Shown piece by piece: positions 26,470 to 34,642 of a stretch of DNA of 64,000 bases. The stretch covers positions 101,431 through 165,430 of the forward strand of contig JAVVDU010000001.1 of NCBI GenBank assembly GCA_032251515.1, in the 5' to 3' direction. The translations under genes were made by a program, and so were the position numbers. Below the pieces are notes generated by a model. That model saw only the letters and a program-made list of their open reading frames with translations, was not told where the DNA came from and made no database searches. Source of the DNA: Carthagonibacter sp032251515. GTDB taxonomy: Bacteria; Gemmatimonadota; Gemmatimonadetes; Palauibacterales; Palauibacteraceae. Position 1 is the first letter of the stretch. Each line of letters opens with the position of its first letter.

Positions 26470-27713
26470 GTCCTCCCGTCCTCCGCCACGCGTCCGGCGG
26501 CAGTCCGCGCACCGTTCCGTGCGGCGAGTTCCGTCGTCAGCCCTTCCAACTCCGGTGCCAGCCCTTCCAGCTCCGGCGCCAGTCCGTCGAGCTCCGTCGC
26601 CAGCGCATCCAGCCGCAGCCAGCCCTCGGGCGTGAGCCGCAACCGGTCACCGTCGACGCGCGCCCAGCCGGCGCGCCGCCAGCGTTCCAGCAAGACGCCG
26701 GGCGGATCCACTCCGCCCGGCGTCCCGATCTCCAGCCCGCGCGCCGTGCGCAGGCCGAGCCAGATCCTCTCCAGCCGCTCCGCCGCGGGGTCGAGCCGCT
26801 CCCGGCCCTCCCGGAGGCAGCCGCCCCGCTGCGCCGTCCTTCGATACGCCGCCCAATCGCGCACGTTCCAGACCCGCTCCCGGCCGAGCCTGGCGTGCGC
26901 CGACGGGCCGAGGCCAAGGTAGTCGGAGTCCAGCCAGTAATGCCAGTTGTGACGGCACTCGCGCCCCGGACGACCGAAGTTGGAAACCTCGTAGTGCCGG
27001 TAGCCCGCCCCGGCGAGGCGCGATGCCGCCACGAGATATTCCCGCCCGTAGCGGTCCTCGTCCGCCAGCGCGACCCGGCCCAGTCCGACGAGCCGGCCGA
27101 GCGGCGTCCGGGGCTCGGCCGTGAGGCCGTACAGGGACAGGTGCGGAACGTCGAGCTCCAGGGCCCGGTCGACGTCGCGCTCCCAGCTCGTCCGGACCCC
27201 TTCGGGGAGGCCGAACAGCAGGTCGATGCTGACATCCGCGAACCCGGCCTCCCGTACCCGGCGGATCGCCGCCACGGCTCCGTCGGCATCGTGGAGCCGG
27301 CCGAGCCAGCGGAGCGCCGCGTCGTCGAACGACTGCACGCCGATGCTGACCCGCGTGACGCCGAGGTCCCGCCAGGCGCGGAGCGCCCCGACGCCGAGCG
27401 AGCCGGGGTTCGCCTCGACTGTCCACTCCACGTCGGAGGCGGACCACCGGAACCGGTCGGAGAGGAGCGCCGCGAGCCCTTCCATCCCCCGTTCCCCGAG
27501 CAGGGACGGGGTGCCGCCGCCCACGAAGATCGTGTCGAGCGGACGGCCCGAGGGCGCGCCCGTCTCCTCCTCCCACTGCCGGATGTCCTCGGAGAGGCAG
27601 GCGAGCCACGCGCCGATGGGCGGTTTCGCGCTGCGGCTGACGGCGAAGTCGCAGTAATGGCAGCGGCGCACGCAGAACGGCACGTGCACGTACAGGGCGA
27701 GCGGCGTGGTCAA
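26451..27713 (-). CDS. hemW: radical SAM heme chaperone HemW
   Basis: 420 aa from TTG 27713, which overlaps the dprA stop as TTGA (27710-27713). The radical-SAM cysteines are C14-x3-C18-x2-C21 in VPFCVRRCHYCDF, followed by FVGGGTPSLL, VEANPGSL and RVSIGVQSFDDAAL. The HemW-specific C-terminal region has RHNWHYWLDSDYLGLGPSAHA. HemW binds heme and helps deliver it to respiratory enzymes. It is a frequent neighbour of hrcA. The C terminus is unusual, with a 7-residue repeat (ELDGLAP/ELEGLAP/ELEGLTT) encoded by 21-bp tandem units. Confidence 0.93.
   Translation of the reverse strand: MTTPLALYVHVPFCVRRCHYCDFAVSRSAKPPIGAWLACLSEDIRQWEEETGAPSGRPLDTIFVGGGTPSLLGERGMEGLAALLSDRFRWSASDVEWTVEANPGSLGVGALRAWRDLGVTRVSIGVQSFDDAALRWLGRLHDADGAVAAIRRVREAGFADVSIDLLFGLPEGVRTSWERDVDRALELDVPHLSLYGLTAEPRTPLGRLVGLGRVALADEDRYGREYLVAASRLAGAGYRHYEVSNFGRPGRECRHNWHYWLDSDYLGLGPSAHARLGRERVWNVRDWAAYRRTAQRGGCLREGRERLDPAAERLERIWLGLRTARGLEIGTPGGVDPPGVLLERWRRAGWARVDGDRLRLTPEGWLRLDALATELDGLAPELEGLAPELEGLTTELAARNGARTAAGRVAEDGRTWKGNR
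26539..26601. repeat. three tandem 21-bp units inside the 3' end of hemW
   Basis: Units at 26539-26559, 26560-26580 and 26581-26601 differ by only a few bases and keep the reading frame. They encode ELEGLxx-type heptads, which would form an amphipathic helical tail. A degenerate partial unit precedes them. It is an in-frame minisatellite and may vary in copy number. Confidence 0.85.
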
Positions 27714-28864
27714 CCGGCGGCCTCGTAGCGTCCGCCCGGCAGGGCCCGCACGGTTCCGGCGGCCTCCAGGCGGCCCAGCATGGAGAGCGTCGCCGCGATT
27801 CCGAGGCCGGTCGCGCCGCACAACTCGTCCACGTGGCGCGCCCCGTCGCGCAGCCCGTCGAGGATCCGGCCGGCATCCGGGTCCGGCGGCCGCGCGGCTC
27901 CGGCGCGATCGCTCGGCGCACTCGCTCCCGTTCCCCGGGTGGCGGACGGCGGCTCTCCCAGCGCGTCGAGCACGTCGCGGACATCCGCCGCCACTCCGGC
28001 CCCGGAGCGGAGCAGGTCGTGCACCCCCTCGCTCACGGGAAGATCGATGGGTCCCGGCACGGCGAGCACGTCCATCCCGATCGCCGTCGCCTCGTCGGCC
28101 GTGATCAGGGCGCCGCTGCGGGCCCCCGCCTGCACGACGACCACGGCCCGGGAGAGGCCTGCGAGGACCCGGTTGCGCCGCGGGAAGTTCTGCGGCAGCG
28201 GGGGCTCGGCGGGTGGAAACTCCGTGAGGATCAGCCCGCGCGCCGCGAGCGCCCGGTAGAGGGGCCGGCTCGACGCAGGGTACGCGTGCCGCAGACCGCA
28301 GCCCGGCACGCCCACGGTCTCGCCGCCCGCCTCCAGCGCGGCCCGGTGGGCCTCCGCGTCGACGCCGTGGGCGAGCCCGCTGACGATGCGCCAGCCCGCC
28401 TCGGCGAGACCGGCGGCGAGGCGGCGGGCGGCCCGGCGTCCGTACTCCGTGGCGCGACGGGTTCCCACGATGCACACGGATCGGGCCGCGTCGGCGCGCA
28501 GGGGGCCGCGCGCCCACAGGACGGGCGGCGGGTGATGGAGCCGGCGCAGCCCCTCCGGATAGTCGGGCGACGTGAAGGGGATGAGCCGGGTGCCCGGCCC
28601 GAGTCCCGCCGCGGCCTCGCGAGGATCGGCGGGCCGCGCCGTCCGCACCCGCGCCCGCAGCTTCGGCGGAAGCAGCGGATCGAGCGCCCCGCTCCGGGCC
28701 GCCCGCAGCGCCTCCACGGCCGATCCGTACCGCTCCACGAGCGCGCGGATCCGCGCCGGACCCAGTCCGTCGACCGCCAGCAGACCGATCGCCGCCAGGG
28801 CCTCCGCGGCGACCGGCCCGTCCCGCCGTGCCGCGCGGGCGTCCGGGCCGGTCACGGCCGCCAT
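27710..28864 (-). CDS. dprA: DNA processing protein DprA (Smf)
   Basis: 384 aa. An N-terminal SAM-like helical domain (LLAVDGLGPARIRALVERYGS) is followed by the Rossmann-type DprA domain: CIVGTRRATEYGRRAARRLA, IVSGLAHGVDAEAHRAAL, YPASSRPLYRALAARG, and FPRRNRVLAGLSRAVVVVQAGARSGALITADEA. A C-terminal winged helix (DELCGATGLGIAATLSMLGRLEAAG) completes it. DprA loads RecA on incoming ssDNA in natural transformation. ATG 28864 overlaps obg by 13 bases; GTG 28855 would give a 4-base GTGA overlap and is equally possible. Confidence 0.94.
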   Translation of the reverse strand: MAAVTGPDARAARRDGPVAAEALAAIGLLAVDGLGPARIRALVERYGSAVEALRAARSGALDPLLPPKLRARVRTARPADPREAAAGLGPGTRLIPFTSPDYPEGLRRLHHPPPVLWARGPLRADAARSVCIVGTRRATEYGRRAARRLAAGLAEAGWRIVSGLAHGVDAEAHRAALEAGGETVGVPGCGLRHAYPASSRPLYRALAARGLILTEFPPAEPPLPQNFPRRNRVLAGLSRAVVVVQAGARSGALITADEATAIGMDVLAVPGPIDLPVSEGVHDLLRSGAGVAADVRDVLDALGEPPSATRGTGASAPSDRAGAARPPDPDAGRILDGLRDGARHVDELCGATGLGIAATLSMLGRLEAAGTVRALPGGRYEAAG

Positions 28865-29898
28865 TCCTCCAGCTCCGGGAACGGATCGGCCGGCTCTCCC
28901 TCCTCCCGCTCCCGTGCCTTCTCGTCCCGCACGACGGACCACAGCGCCTCGATGAACTCGGGGAGTCCCGCGCGGGTGACCGACGACACCTGGAACACTC
29001 CCCAGGCTCCCGGCGCATCCAGCTCGATGGCCGGCGCATCGGCAGGTCTGAGGTCCGCCTTGCACAGGGCGACGCACCAGGGCAGGCCGCCAAGCGCGGC
29101 GTCGTGGCTCTCCAGCTCGCTCCGCAGCAGCCGCAGGACCGCCTGCGGATCGTCCGCGTCGCAGGGAAGCATGAGCACCAGGGTCCGCGTCCGCTCGACG
29201 TGGCGCAGGAATCGCGTGCCGAGACCCTTGCCCTCCGAGGCTCCCTCGATGAGCCCCGGGATGTCGGCGATCACCATGGACCGCCCTCCCGACAGGGGCA
29301 CCACCCCGAGGTTCGGCTCGAGCGTGGTGAACGGATAGGCGGCGATGCGAGGCCGGGCCGCCGACACCGCGGCGAGGAAGGTGGACTTGCCGGCGTTCGG
29401 CTCGCCCACGAGGCCCACGTCGGCGATCAGCTTCAGTTCCAGCTCGATGCGGCGCTCCTCGCCCCACTCTCCCGGCTCCCACCGGCGAGGCGCCTGGTTC
29501 GTGGAGCTGGCGTAGGATGCGTTGCCCCGCCCGCCGCGCCCGCCGCGGGCGACGACCAGCTGGTCGCCCTCGTGCAGGAGCTCGCCCAGCAGCTCCGCGG
29601 TCTCCGCGTCGCGGACCACCGTCCCCGGGGGCACGGGCAGCGACAGGTCCTCACCGTCGCGACCGGTCCGGTTCGAGCCCTCGCCGTGTCCGGCACGGCC
29701 CGCCGCGTAGTTCTCGCGGTAGCTGAAGTCCAGCAGGGTGTCGAGACCGGAGTCGGCCACCAGGATCACGTCCCCGCCCCGACCGCCGTTCCCTCCCGAG
29801 GGACCTCCCCGCGGCACGCCCTTCTCGCGCCGGAACGCGACGGCGCCGGCGCCTCCCGCCCCGCCCTTCACCCGGATCCGTGCCTGGTCGACGAACAT
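28852..29898 (-). CDS. obg: Obg-family GTPase
   Basis: 348 aa. The glycine-rich Obg domain (residues ~1-158) starts MFVDQARIRVKGGAGGAGAVAFRREK and is followed by the G domain with GEPNAGKSTFLAAVS (G1), DIPGLIEGASEGKGLG (G3) and CKADL (G4). The basic C-terminal domain is short. Obg acts in late 50S assembly and stress signalling. It directly precedes dprA and follows the CMD protein by only 3 bases. Confidence 0.95.
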   Translation of the reverse strand: MFVDQARIRVKGGAGGAGAVAFRREKGVPRGGPSGGNGGRGGDVILVADSGLDTLLDFSYRENYAAGRAGHGEGSNRTGRDGEDLSLPVPPGTVVRDAETAELLGELLHEGDQLVVARGGRGGRGNASYASSTNQAPRRWEPGEWGEERRIELELKLIADVGLVGEPNAGKSTFLAAVSAARPRIAAYPFTTLEPNLGVVPLSGGRSMVIADIPGLIEGASEGKGLGTRFLRHVERTRTLVLMLPCDADDPQAVLRLLRSELESHDAALGGLPWCVALCKADLRPADAPAIELDAPGAWGVFQVSSVTRAGLPEFIEALWSVVRDEKAREREEGEPADPFPELEEWRP

Positions 29899-29901
29899 CC
29901 C

Positions 29902-30537
29902 CTACCCGTCCTTTCCGGCGTCCCGCACGCGCTTCCACAGGGCACGGGCACTCCGTGCCGTCTCGGCCGGCCGTCCCGCCAGCCCCTCTTCCAGCGCCTC
30001 CGTCACCTCGTCCGGCCGGGCTCCGGCCCGCAGCGCGCCCCGCAGGTGCGAGTGGAGCTGAGGAGCGCGGCCGGCCCCCGCGAGGAGCGCCACGATGCAC
30101 AACTCCCGCTCCCTGAGCCCGAGTCCCGGCCGGCCCAGCACCTTTCCGTACCCCTCGGTCACCATCCAGCGGTCGAGCGCGGGATGGATCCGGCGCACGT
30201 TGCGACGCAGCTGCTCGTAGGCCCGTCCGTACACCCGGCCGCAGACCTCCGCGCCGCGCAGAGCCCACGCCTCCACGGCGTCCGGCGTCGCCAGCGCATC
30301 GACATCGGCGGCAGGACGGCCGGAGATCGCCCGCCACCGGGCCAGCGCCGCGATCGCGGCCGGGAACCCGAGGAACAGGTAGCTCTGCAGCAGCGCCTCT
30401 TCCACGGCGACGGGGTCCGCGACGCCATCCGCCGCGCGCCGGAGTTCGGCCTCGAAAGCGGCTTCGTTCCCGGCCGCCAGCGCCGCCGAGGCGCGTACCA
30501 GCAGGCGGAGCGGCGGAGCGAGGGTGCCTCCGGTCAA
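29902..30537 (-). CDS. carboxymuconolactone decarboxylase-like (AhpD fold) protein
   Basis: 211 aa from TTG 30537, which overlaps the asparaginase stop (TTGA at 30534-30537). The C-terminal half matches CMD/AhpD-fold proteins: LGLRERELCIVALLAGAGRAPQLHSHLRGALRAGARPDEVTEALEEG. The redox CxxC of true AhpD is absent, so peroxidase-linked thiol chemistry is unlikely. The N-terminal half (EEALLQSYLFLGFPAAIAAL) is another helical CMD-like unit. Substrate unknown. It sits between asparaginase and obg in one transcript. Confidence 0.8.
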   Translation of the reverse strand: MTGGTLAPPLRLLVRASAALAAGNEAAFEAELRRAADGVADPVAVEEALLQSYLFLGFPAAIAALARWRAISGRPAADVDALATPDAVEAWALRGAEVCGRVYGRAYEQLRRNVRRIHPALDRWMVTEGYGKVLGRPGLGLRERELCIVALLAGAGRAPQLHSHLRGALRAGARPDEVTEALEEGLAGRPAETARSARALWKRVRDAGKDG

Positions 30538-31559
30538 GGGACGGGCTCCCCCCGCGGCGCCTCCCGCTCCGTGAAGCGGGCGTCGATTCGGCCCACTTCC
30601 GCGCCGAGCGTGTTCCGCAGGGTGACGTGCCCCAGCTCCTGCAACCGGGCGAGATCGCCGGCCGGCAGGAGCCCCCGGCGTTCCAGCACGGCGACGACCG
30701 TGGGCTCGATCGCACGCAGCCCTCCGTCCTCGACCTTCACCGCCAGCCCCCAGCCGCCGTCGACGCCCGCGGCGCAGAGCACCCCTTCCGCGCCTTCCTT
30801 GGCCAGCAGCCGCCCCTCCGCCGCGCGCATCAGCTCCAGCGGCGCGCGCCCCGGCGACGATGTGAGATCGGGCCGCCGCGTCATCGCCGCGACAACGGCG
30901 GCCGCGGCCCCGTGGCCGTCCCGGGCCCGGCGGACGAGGCGGCCGTAGGCGCGCGCCATCTCCACGAGGGGAAGACGGACGGTCGGAACCCCGCACCCGT
31001 CGGTGGCCCACTCGCAGCCGTCGGGATCGACGTCGATCCAGTCCCGCAGGGCCTCGCGAATGCGCTGCTGCACCGGGTGGTCGAGCCGCCAGTAGCCGTC
31101 CGGGTCCCAGCCGTGCCGCCGGGCCAGGGCCAGCATGCCGGCGTGCTTGCCCGAGCAGTTGTTGTGCAGGGCCCCGGGCCGGCGGCCCGCGCAGCGGAGC
31201 TCCGATGCCGCGTCGGCGTCGTACGGAGGGTGCGGACCGCAGTACAGCGCATCCGGCCCGGCGTCGAGCCGCGCCAGGATGCGCTGCACCGTCGCCAGGT
31301 GTTCGGCTCGTCCGCCGTGCGAGCCGCAGCACACGGCCAGCTCCTCGTCTCCCAGTCCGAGGGCCTCCAGGGCGCCATCCTCGACGAGCGGCAAAGCCTG
31401 GAACGGCTTCAGCGCCGAGCGCCAGAAGGTCACCACGTCGGGCGCCGGGCCGTCGCTCTCCGCGCCCGTCTCCGCCTCGCAGAGACCGGCGAATGCCTGG
31501 TGTCGCGACTCCACGGAGTCGCCCCGCATCACGTCTACGACCAGCGCGAGCGTCTGCAG
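30534..31559 (-). CDS. thermolabile (type II, Rhizobium-type) L-asparaginase
   Basis: About 341 aa. It matches the Rhizobium etli-like asparaginase family (Pfam Asparaginase_II): VMRGDSVESRHQA, SALKPFQALPLVEDGA, VCCGSHGGRAEHLATVQRIL, ALHNNCSGKHAGMLALA, DHPVQQRIREAL, and TDGCGVPTVRLPL. It hydrolyses L-asparagine to aspartate and ammonia. The family N terminus (a strand before VMRGDSVES) extends above the first canonical codons, GTG 31535 and ATG 31532. A GGAGG (31566-31570 on the complement) lies 6 bases before a CTG at 31557-31559, which I take as the probable start. Confidence 0.9.
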   Translation of the reverse strand: MQTLALVVDVMRGDSVESRHQAFAGLCEAETGAESDGPAPDVVTFWRSALKPFQALPLVEDGALEALGLGDEELAVCCGSHGGRAEHLATVQRILARLDAGPDALYCGPHPPYDADAASELRCAGRRPGALHNNCSGKHAGMLALARRHGWDPDGYWRLDHPVQQRIREALRDWIDVDPDGCEWATDGCGVPTVRLPLVEMARAYGRLVRRARDGHGAAAAVVAAMTRRPDLTSSPGRAPLELMRAAEGRLLAKEGAEGVLCAAGVDGGWGLAVKVEDGGLRAIEPTVVAVLERRGLLPAGDLARLQELGHVTLRNTLGAEVGRIDARFTEREAPRGEPVP

Positions 31560-31574
31560 CGCGGGCCTCCTCTC

Positions 31575-32543
31575 TCAGATCCGAGTCACGGCAGGCGGCG
31601 GGCCGGCGCGGGCCCTCGCCCGCACCGACAACCACACGCCGCCCAGGATGCCGGCCCCGCCGACCAGGGTGGTCACGGCGGGGACCTCCTTCCCGCCAAG
31701 CACGAGAATGGCGAGCAGCGTCGCACCGAGCGGCTCGAGCAGCTGCACGACGCCGACAACGTACGCCCGCACGTGCCGGAGCGCCCAGTTGAATCCGGTG
31801 TGCCCGAGCAGCGTCGGCCCCAGGGCGAGGCCCGCGAACGCCACCCACGTTCCGGCCGGCCAGCCACCGAACGGATCTCCGGCCGCGACGGCCGCTCCCG
31901 CGCACACCGCGGCCGCGGCCGCGTAGACGGGCACGGCGTAGGCCCAGATGCCCAGGCCGGCGCGCAGCCGGCGTCCCAGGACGAAGTAGATCGCGCCGAG
32001 GACGGCCGCCGAGACCGCCAGCAGGTCGCCGAGCAGCGGGTCCCGGCCGCCACCCAGGTCGCCCCAGCCGATGCACGCGGCGCCTGCCACGGCCAGCAGG
32101 AGTCCGACCCACTCCGCGCGATCCGGCGACTCGCGCAGCCACCACGCCGACAGCGCGCCGACGAAGATCGGGGTCGTGCTCACCAGCACCGTGGAGCTCG
32201 CGACGCTCGTGTACTCGAGCGAGCGGAACCACGCGATCAGGTGCAGGGCGAGGCCCGCACCGGCGACGGCGAGCAGACCCACGTCACGGCGCGGCAGGCG
32301 CCGCCACTCCCGCCAGCCTCCCGTGAGAACGAGCACCGGGAGGAGCGCCACGATCGCCAGGCCGAGCCGCCAGAACGCGGTGACGGGCGCCGGCGCCGCG
32401 GCGAGGCGGACGAGGACGGCACCCGAGGAGGTGCCGAGCGATGCGAGCAGGAGGACGGGGGCGGCCCGCCGCAGGTCGTCGGGCCGTTCCGCGTCCCCTG
32501 GTGGCGAGGGCCCGGCCGGCGGCAGGTCGGGGACCCGGGTCAG
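31575..32543 (-). CDS. EamA/DMT-family membrane transporter
   Basis: About 322 aa with ten hydrophobic segments in two EamA repeats, for example FRSLEYTSVASSTVLVSTTPIFVGAL and LGHTGFNWALRHVRAYVVGVVQLLEPLGATLLA. These are drug/metabolite-transporter type exporters of the inner membrane; substrate unknown. The only canonical start that gives a long frame (GTG 32351) would delete the first helix (VLLLASLGTSSGAVLVRLAAA). The frame continues to CTG 32543, which overlaps the rhodanese stop as CTGA, the same geometry as other junctions here. It ends 16 bases before the asparaginase start. Confidence 0.85.
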   Translation of the reverse strand: MTRVPDLPPAGPSPPGDAERPDDLRRAAPVLLLASLGTSSGAVLVRLAAAPAPVTAFWRLGLAIVALLPVLVLTGGWREWRRLPRRDVGLLAVAGAGLALHLIAWFRSLEYTSVASSTVLVSTTPIFVGALSAWWLRESPDRAEWVGLLLAVAGAACIGWGDLGGGRDPLLGDLLAVSAAVLGAIYFVLGRRLRAGLGIWAYAVPVYAAAAAVCAGAAVAAGDPFGGWPAGTWVAFAGLALGPTLLGHTGFNWALRHVRAYVVGVVQLLEPLGATLLAILVLGGKEVPAVTTLVGGAGILGGVWLSVRARARAGPPPAVTRI

Positions 32544-33016
32544 CAGCAGGCCTCCGCGGCGGTGACCGGCAGGCCCGCCGCGGCCCAGCCCGGCATGTGG
32601 CCCTTCAACTCCCGGATGTTCGTGTACCCGGCCCGGCGCAGGGCGTCCATCGCGATGGCCGCACGCCGGCCGCTGCGGCAGTACACGACGATCTCGGTCG
32701 CCGGATCGGCCGGCAGCTCGCCGAGTCGGCCGGCCAGCTCGTCGTGCGGCAGCAGCACGGCGCCCGGCACGTGCCCGGCGGCGAATTCCCCCCGGGTCCG
32801 CACGTCGAGGATCATGGGCCCATCACCGTCATCCAGCCGGGCCCGCAGCGCCGCCGGCTCCACCGCGACAGGGGCCCCCGCCACCGCCTGCCGGCCCGCT
32901 TCCTTCGTCGCTACCCGGCCGGCGCTCGCGGCGTCGTCCGGTGCGTCTCGCTCCGACGGCGCACAGCCCACGACGAGCCCGACGACGACCGCCAGGGCGA
33001 GCGAGGAAATCCGCAT
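32540..33016 (-). CDS. rhodanese-domain lipoprotein
   Basis: 158 aa from ATG 33016. It has a signal peptide MRISSLALAVVVGLVVGC with a lipobox Cys at residue 18, then a Ser/Ala linker and one rhodanese domain with MILDVRTRGEFAAGHVPGA and the active-site loop VVYCRSGRRAAIAM (catalytic Cys). It probably acts in the periplasm attached to the inner or outer membrane in sulfane-sulfur handling. The protein ends in Cys-Cys. It heads the minus-strand run and is divergent from the DUF1295 gene, with about 190 bases between them. Confidence 0.88.
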   Translation of the reverse strand: MRISSLALAVVVGLVVGCAPSERDAPDDAASAGRVATKEAGRQAVAGAPVAVEPAALRARLDDGDGPMILDVRTRGEFAAGHVPGAVLLPHDELAGRLGELPADPATEIVVYCRSGRRAAIAMDALRRAGYTNIRELKGHMPGWAAAGLPVTAAEACC

Positions 33017-33209
33017 GATCGTCCCTCCCGAAGCTCCGTGTTCCCGTTCGAGTCTCCGTGATCCCGGCTGCATCCTGTTCGCGAGCCTTCGTCCGACGGA
33101 CGGAATGTCCCGCGCCGGGCCGAGGGCGTCAAACCCGGGCGCCCCCCCTCCACGTTCGGGGCCGGACGGAGATGTTTCGGGTCACACCGCCCGGGCCTAC
33201 CTTGCCGCC

Positions 33210-34007
33210 ATGGACTGGTCCGCGGCCGTTCCGCTCGCCCTGTCGGGCCTGTGTCTCCTGCTCGCCGTCGCTACGCTCGTGTGGCTGGTGTCGGTCCGCG
33301 TCCGCGACGCCAGCATCGCGGACATCGCGTGGGGTCCCCTGTTCCTCGTTCTCGCCGCGTTTTACGGCCTCCTCGGCGACGGGTACCCGCCGCGGGCGGG
33401 CCTCGTCGTGGCGCTCGTCGGGCTCTGGGCCGCACGGCTGGCGCTCCACATCGGACTGCGAAACCGGGGCGAGGGCGAGGATCCCCGCTATCGGCGCTGG
33501 CGCGAGCGCGACGGGACCGCCTTCGCCCGGCGCAGTCTCTGGCGCGTGTTCTGGCTCCAGGCGGGAATCGCGTGGATCGTCGCCGCGCCCCTGCTGCCGG
33601 CGCTGGCCTCCCCGGAGCCGGCCCGCCTCACGCTGCTGGACGGGCTCGGCACCGCGGCGTGGCTCGTCGGCTTCCTGTTCGAGGTGGTCGGCGACGAGCA
33701 GCTTCGCCGGCACCGCAGCGATCCGGCCCGTCGCGGCCAGGTCCTGCGTACGGGCCTGTGGCGCTACACGCGGCACCCGAATTACTTCGGCGACGCCTTG
33801 CTGTGGTGGGGGCTATGGTGTTTCGCCGCCCCCGTCTCGGGCGGGGCGTGGACGGCCGTCGGGCCGGCGCTCATGACGTTCCTGCTGATCCGCGTCTCCG
33901 GGGTCCGCCTGCTGGAGTCGGACCTCGAGGAGCGGAAACCCGGATACCGCGACTACGTCCGCCGGACGAACGCCTTCTTTCCCGGCCCGCCTCGCCGCGC
34001 GGACTGA
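33210..34007 (+). CDS. DUF1295 / steroid 5-alpha-reductase-like membrane protein
   Basis: 265 aa from ATG 33210, with about six hydrophobic helices. The diagnostic C-terminal part is LRTGLWRYTRHPNYFGDALLWWGLW, the NADPH/SAM-binding signature shared by DUF1295, ICMT and steroid-reductase proteins, followed by ESDLEERKPGYRDYVRRTNAFFPGPP. It is likely an inner-membrane reductase or methyltransferase-like enzyme acting on a lipid; the substrate cannot be inferred. It is a single-gene plus-strand unit upstream of the HU gene. Confidence 0.88.
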   Translation: MDWSAAVPLALSGLCLLLAVATLVWLVSVRVRDASIADIAWGPLFLVLAAFYGLLGDGYPPRAGLVVALVGLWAARLALHIGLRNRGEGEDPRYRRWRERDGTAFARRSLWRVFWLQAGIAWIVAAPLLPALASPEPARLTLLDGLGTAAWLVGFLFEVVGDEQLRRHRSDPARRGQVLRTGLWRYTRHPNYFGDALLWWGLWCFAAPVSGGAWTAVGPALMTFLLIRVSGVRLLESDLEERKPGYRDYVRRTNAFFPGPPRRAD

Positions 34008-34070
34008 CCACGCCAGCAAGGCGAGACTCGGATCCGTGCGGCTGGCGCGGGCAAACGAGGGCCCACCGCC

Positions 34071-34099
34071 TTGCGGCCCGCGGAAAGTTCGTACATAAT
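34071..34099 (+). promoter_or_regulatory. sigma-70-type promoter for the HU gene
   Basis: A -35 TTGCGG (34071-34076) and -10 CATAAT (34094-34099) are separated by exactly 17 bases. They lie about 50 bases before the GTG start. The local drop in GC makes this the clearest promoter in the window. Confidence 0.6.
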
Positions 34100-34148
34100 G
34101 GGCGTGGCCGCCCGTACCATCGATCCTTTCCACCCAAAGGAGACGAAC

Positions 34149-34442
34149 GTGACCAAGCAGGATTTCGCGGAGAAGCTCGCCAAGCAGACCGACATCTCCA
34201 AGGCGAAGGCCATGGAGGTGATCGACGCGATCTTCTCGACCAAGCCGCGCGAGGGGATCATCGCGATCGAGCTGGATGCCGGCCGTGACTTCACCATCAC
34301 GGGCTTCGGCACGTTCAAGACGCGGAAGACGAAGGCCCGCAAGGGTCGGAATCCGCAGACCGGCAAGGAGATCACGATTGCCGCGCGGAACAGCGTCTCC
34401 TTCCGGGCCGGCAAGGGTCTGAAGGACCGCGTCCGCGACTGA
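34149..34442 (+). CDS. HU-family nucleoid DNA-binding protein
   Basis: 97 aa from GTG 34149, preceded by AAAGGAGACG. It starts TKQDFAEKLAKQTDISKAKAMEVIDAIF, with the arm region FGTFKTRKTKARKGRNPQTGKEI and C-terminal ARNSVSFRAGKGLKD, the full HU/IHF pattern. It bends and compacts DNA. It has its own promoter and a strong terminator, so it is a monocistronic, probably highly expressed gene. Confidence 0.95.
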   Translation: MTKQDFAEKLAKQTDISKAKAMEVIDAIFSTKPREGIIAIELDAGRDFTITGFGTFKTRKTKARKGRNPQTGKEITIAARNSVSFRAGKGLKDRVRD

Positions 34443-34507
34443 ACGCCGGTCCAGGCGGCCCGGCGCCCGACGGCACGGGCCGGGCCGGCGACACCGGTCG
34501 AACGCGG

Positions 34508-34536
34508 AACGGCCCCCCTGTCGCAGGGGGGCCGTT
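34508..34536 (+). terminator. intrinsic terminator after the HU gene
   Basis: A perfect 13-bp stem (AACGGCCCCCCTG paired with CAGGGGGGCCGTT) with a 3-base TCG loop, beginning 65 bases after the HU stop. The following T-run is short, but the stem is very stable. Because the stem is symmetric it may also block transcription from the minus strand. Confidence 0.8.
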
Positions 34537-34642
34537 CTGATGTGCACCATCTCCGTCCTCGCCTGCCCTCGAACGCCGCCGGGCCACGCATCCGCCGCGG
34601 CGGGAGGCGGCGCGGCGAGCCCGTCTGATGTCCCGCCTGCGC

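Noticed and set aside
25378..26520. Search for a CIRCE operator around hrcA-dnaJ
   Set aside because: No TTAGCACTC/GAGTGCTAA pair was seen.
26451..29093. 880-codon frame suggesting a HemW with a long N-terminal extension
   Set aside because: Residues upstream of TTG 27713 are an out-of-frame reading of dprA and obg.
30627..33209. Long plus-strand open frame upstream of and in frame with the DUF1295 gene
   Set aside because: The first ~860 residues are antisense to asparaginase, EamA and rhodanese genes; only the part from ATG 33210 is real.
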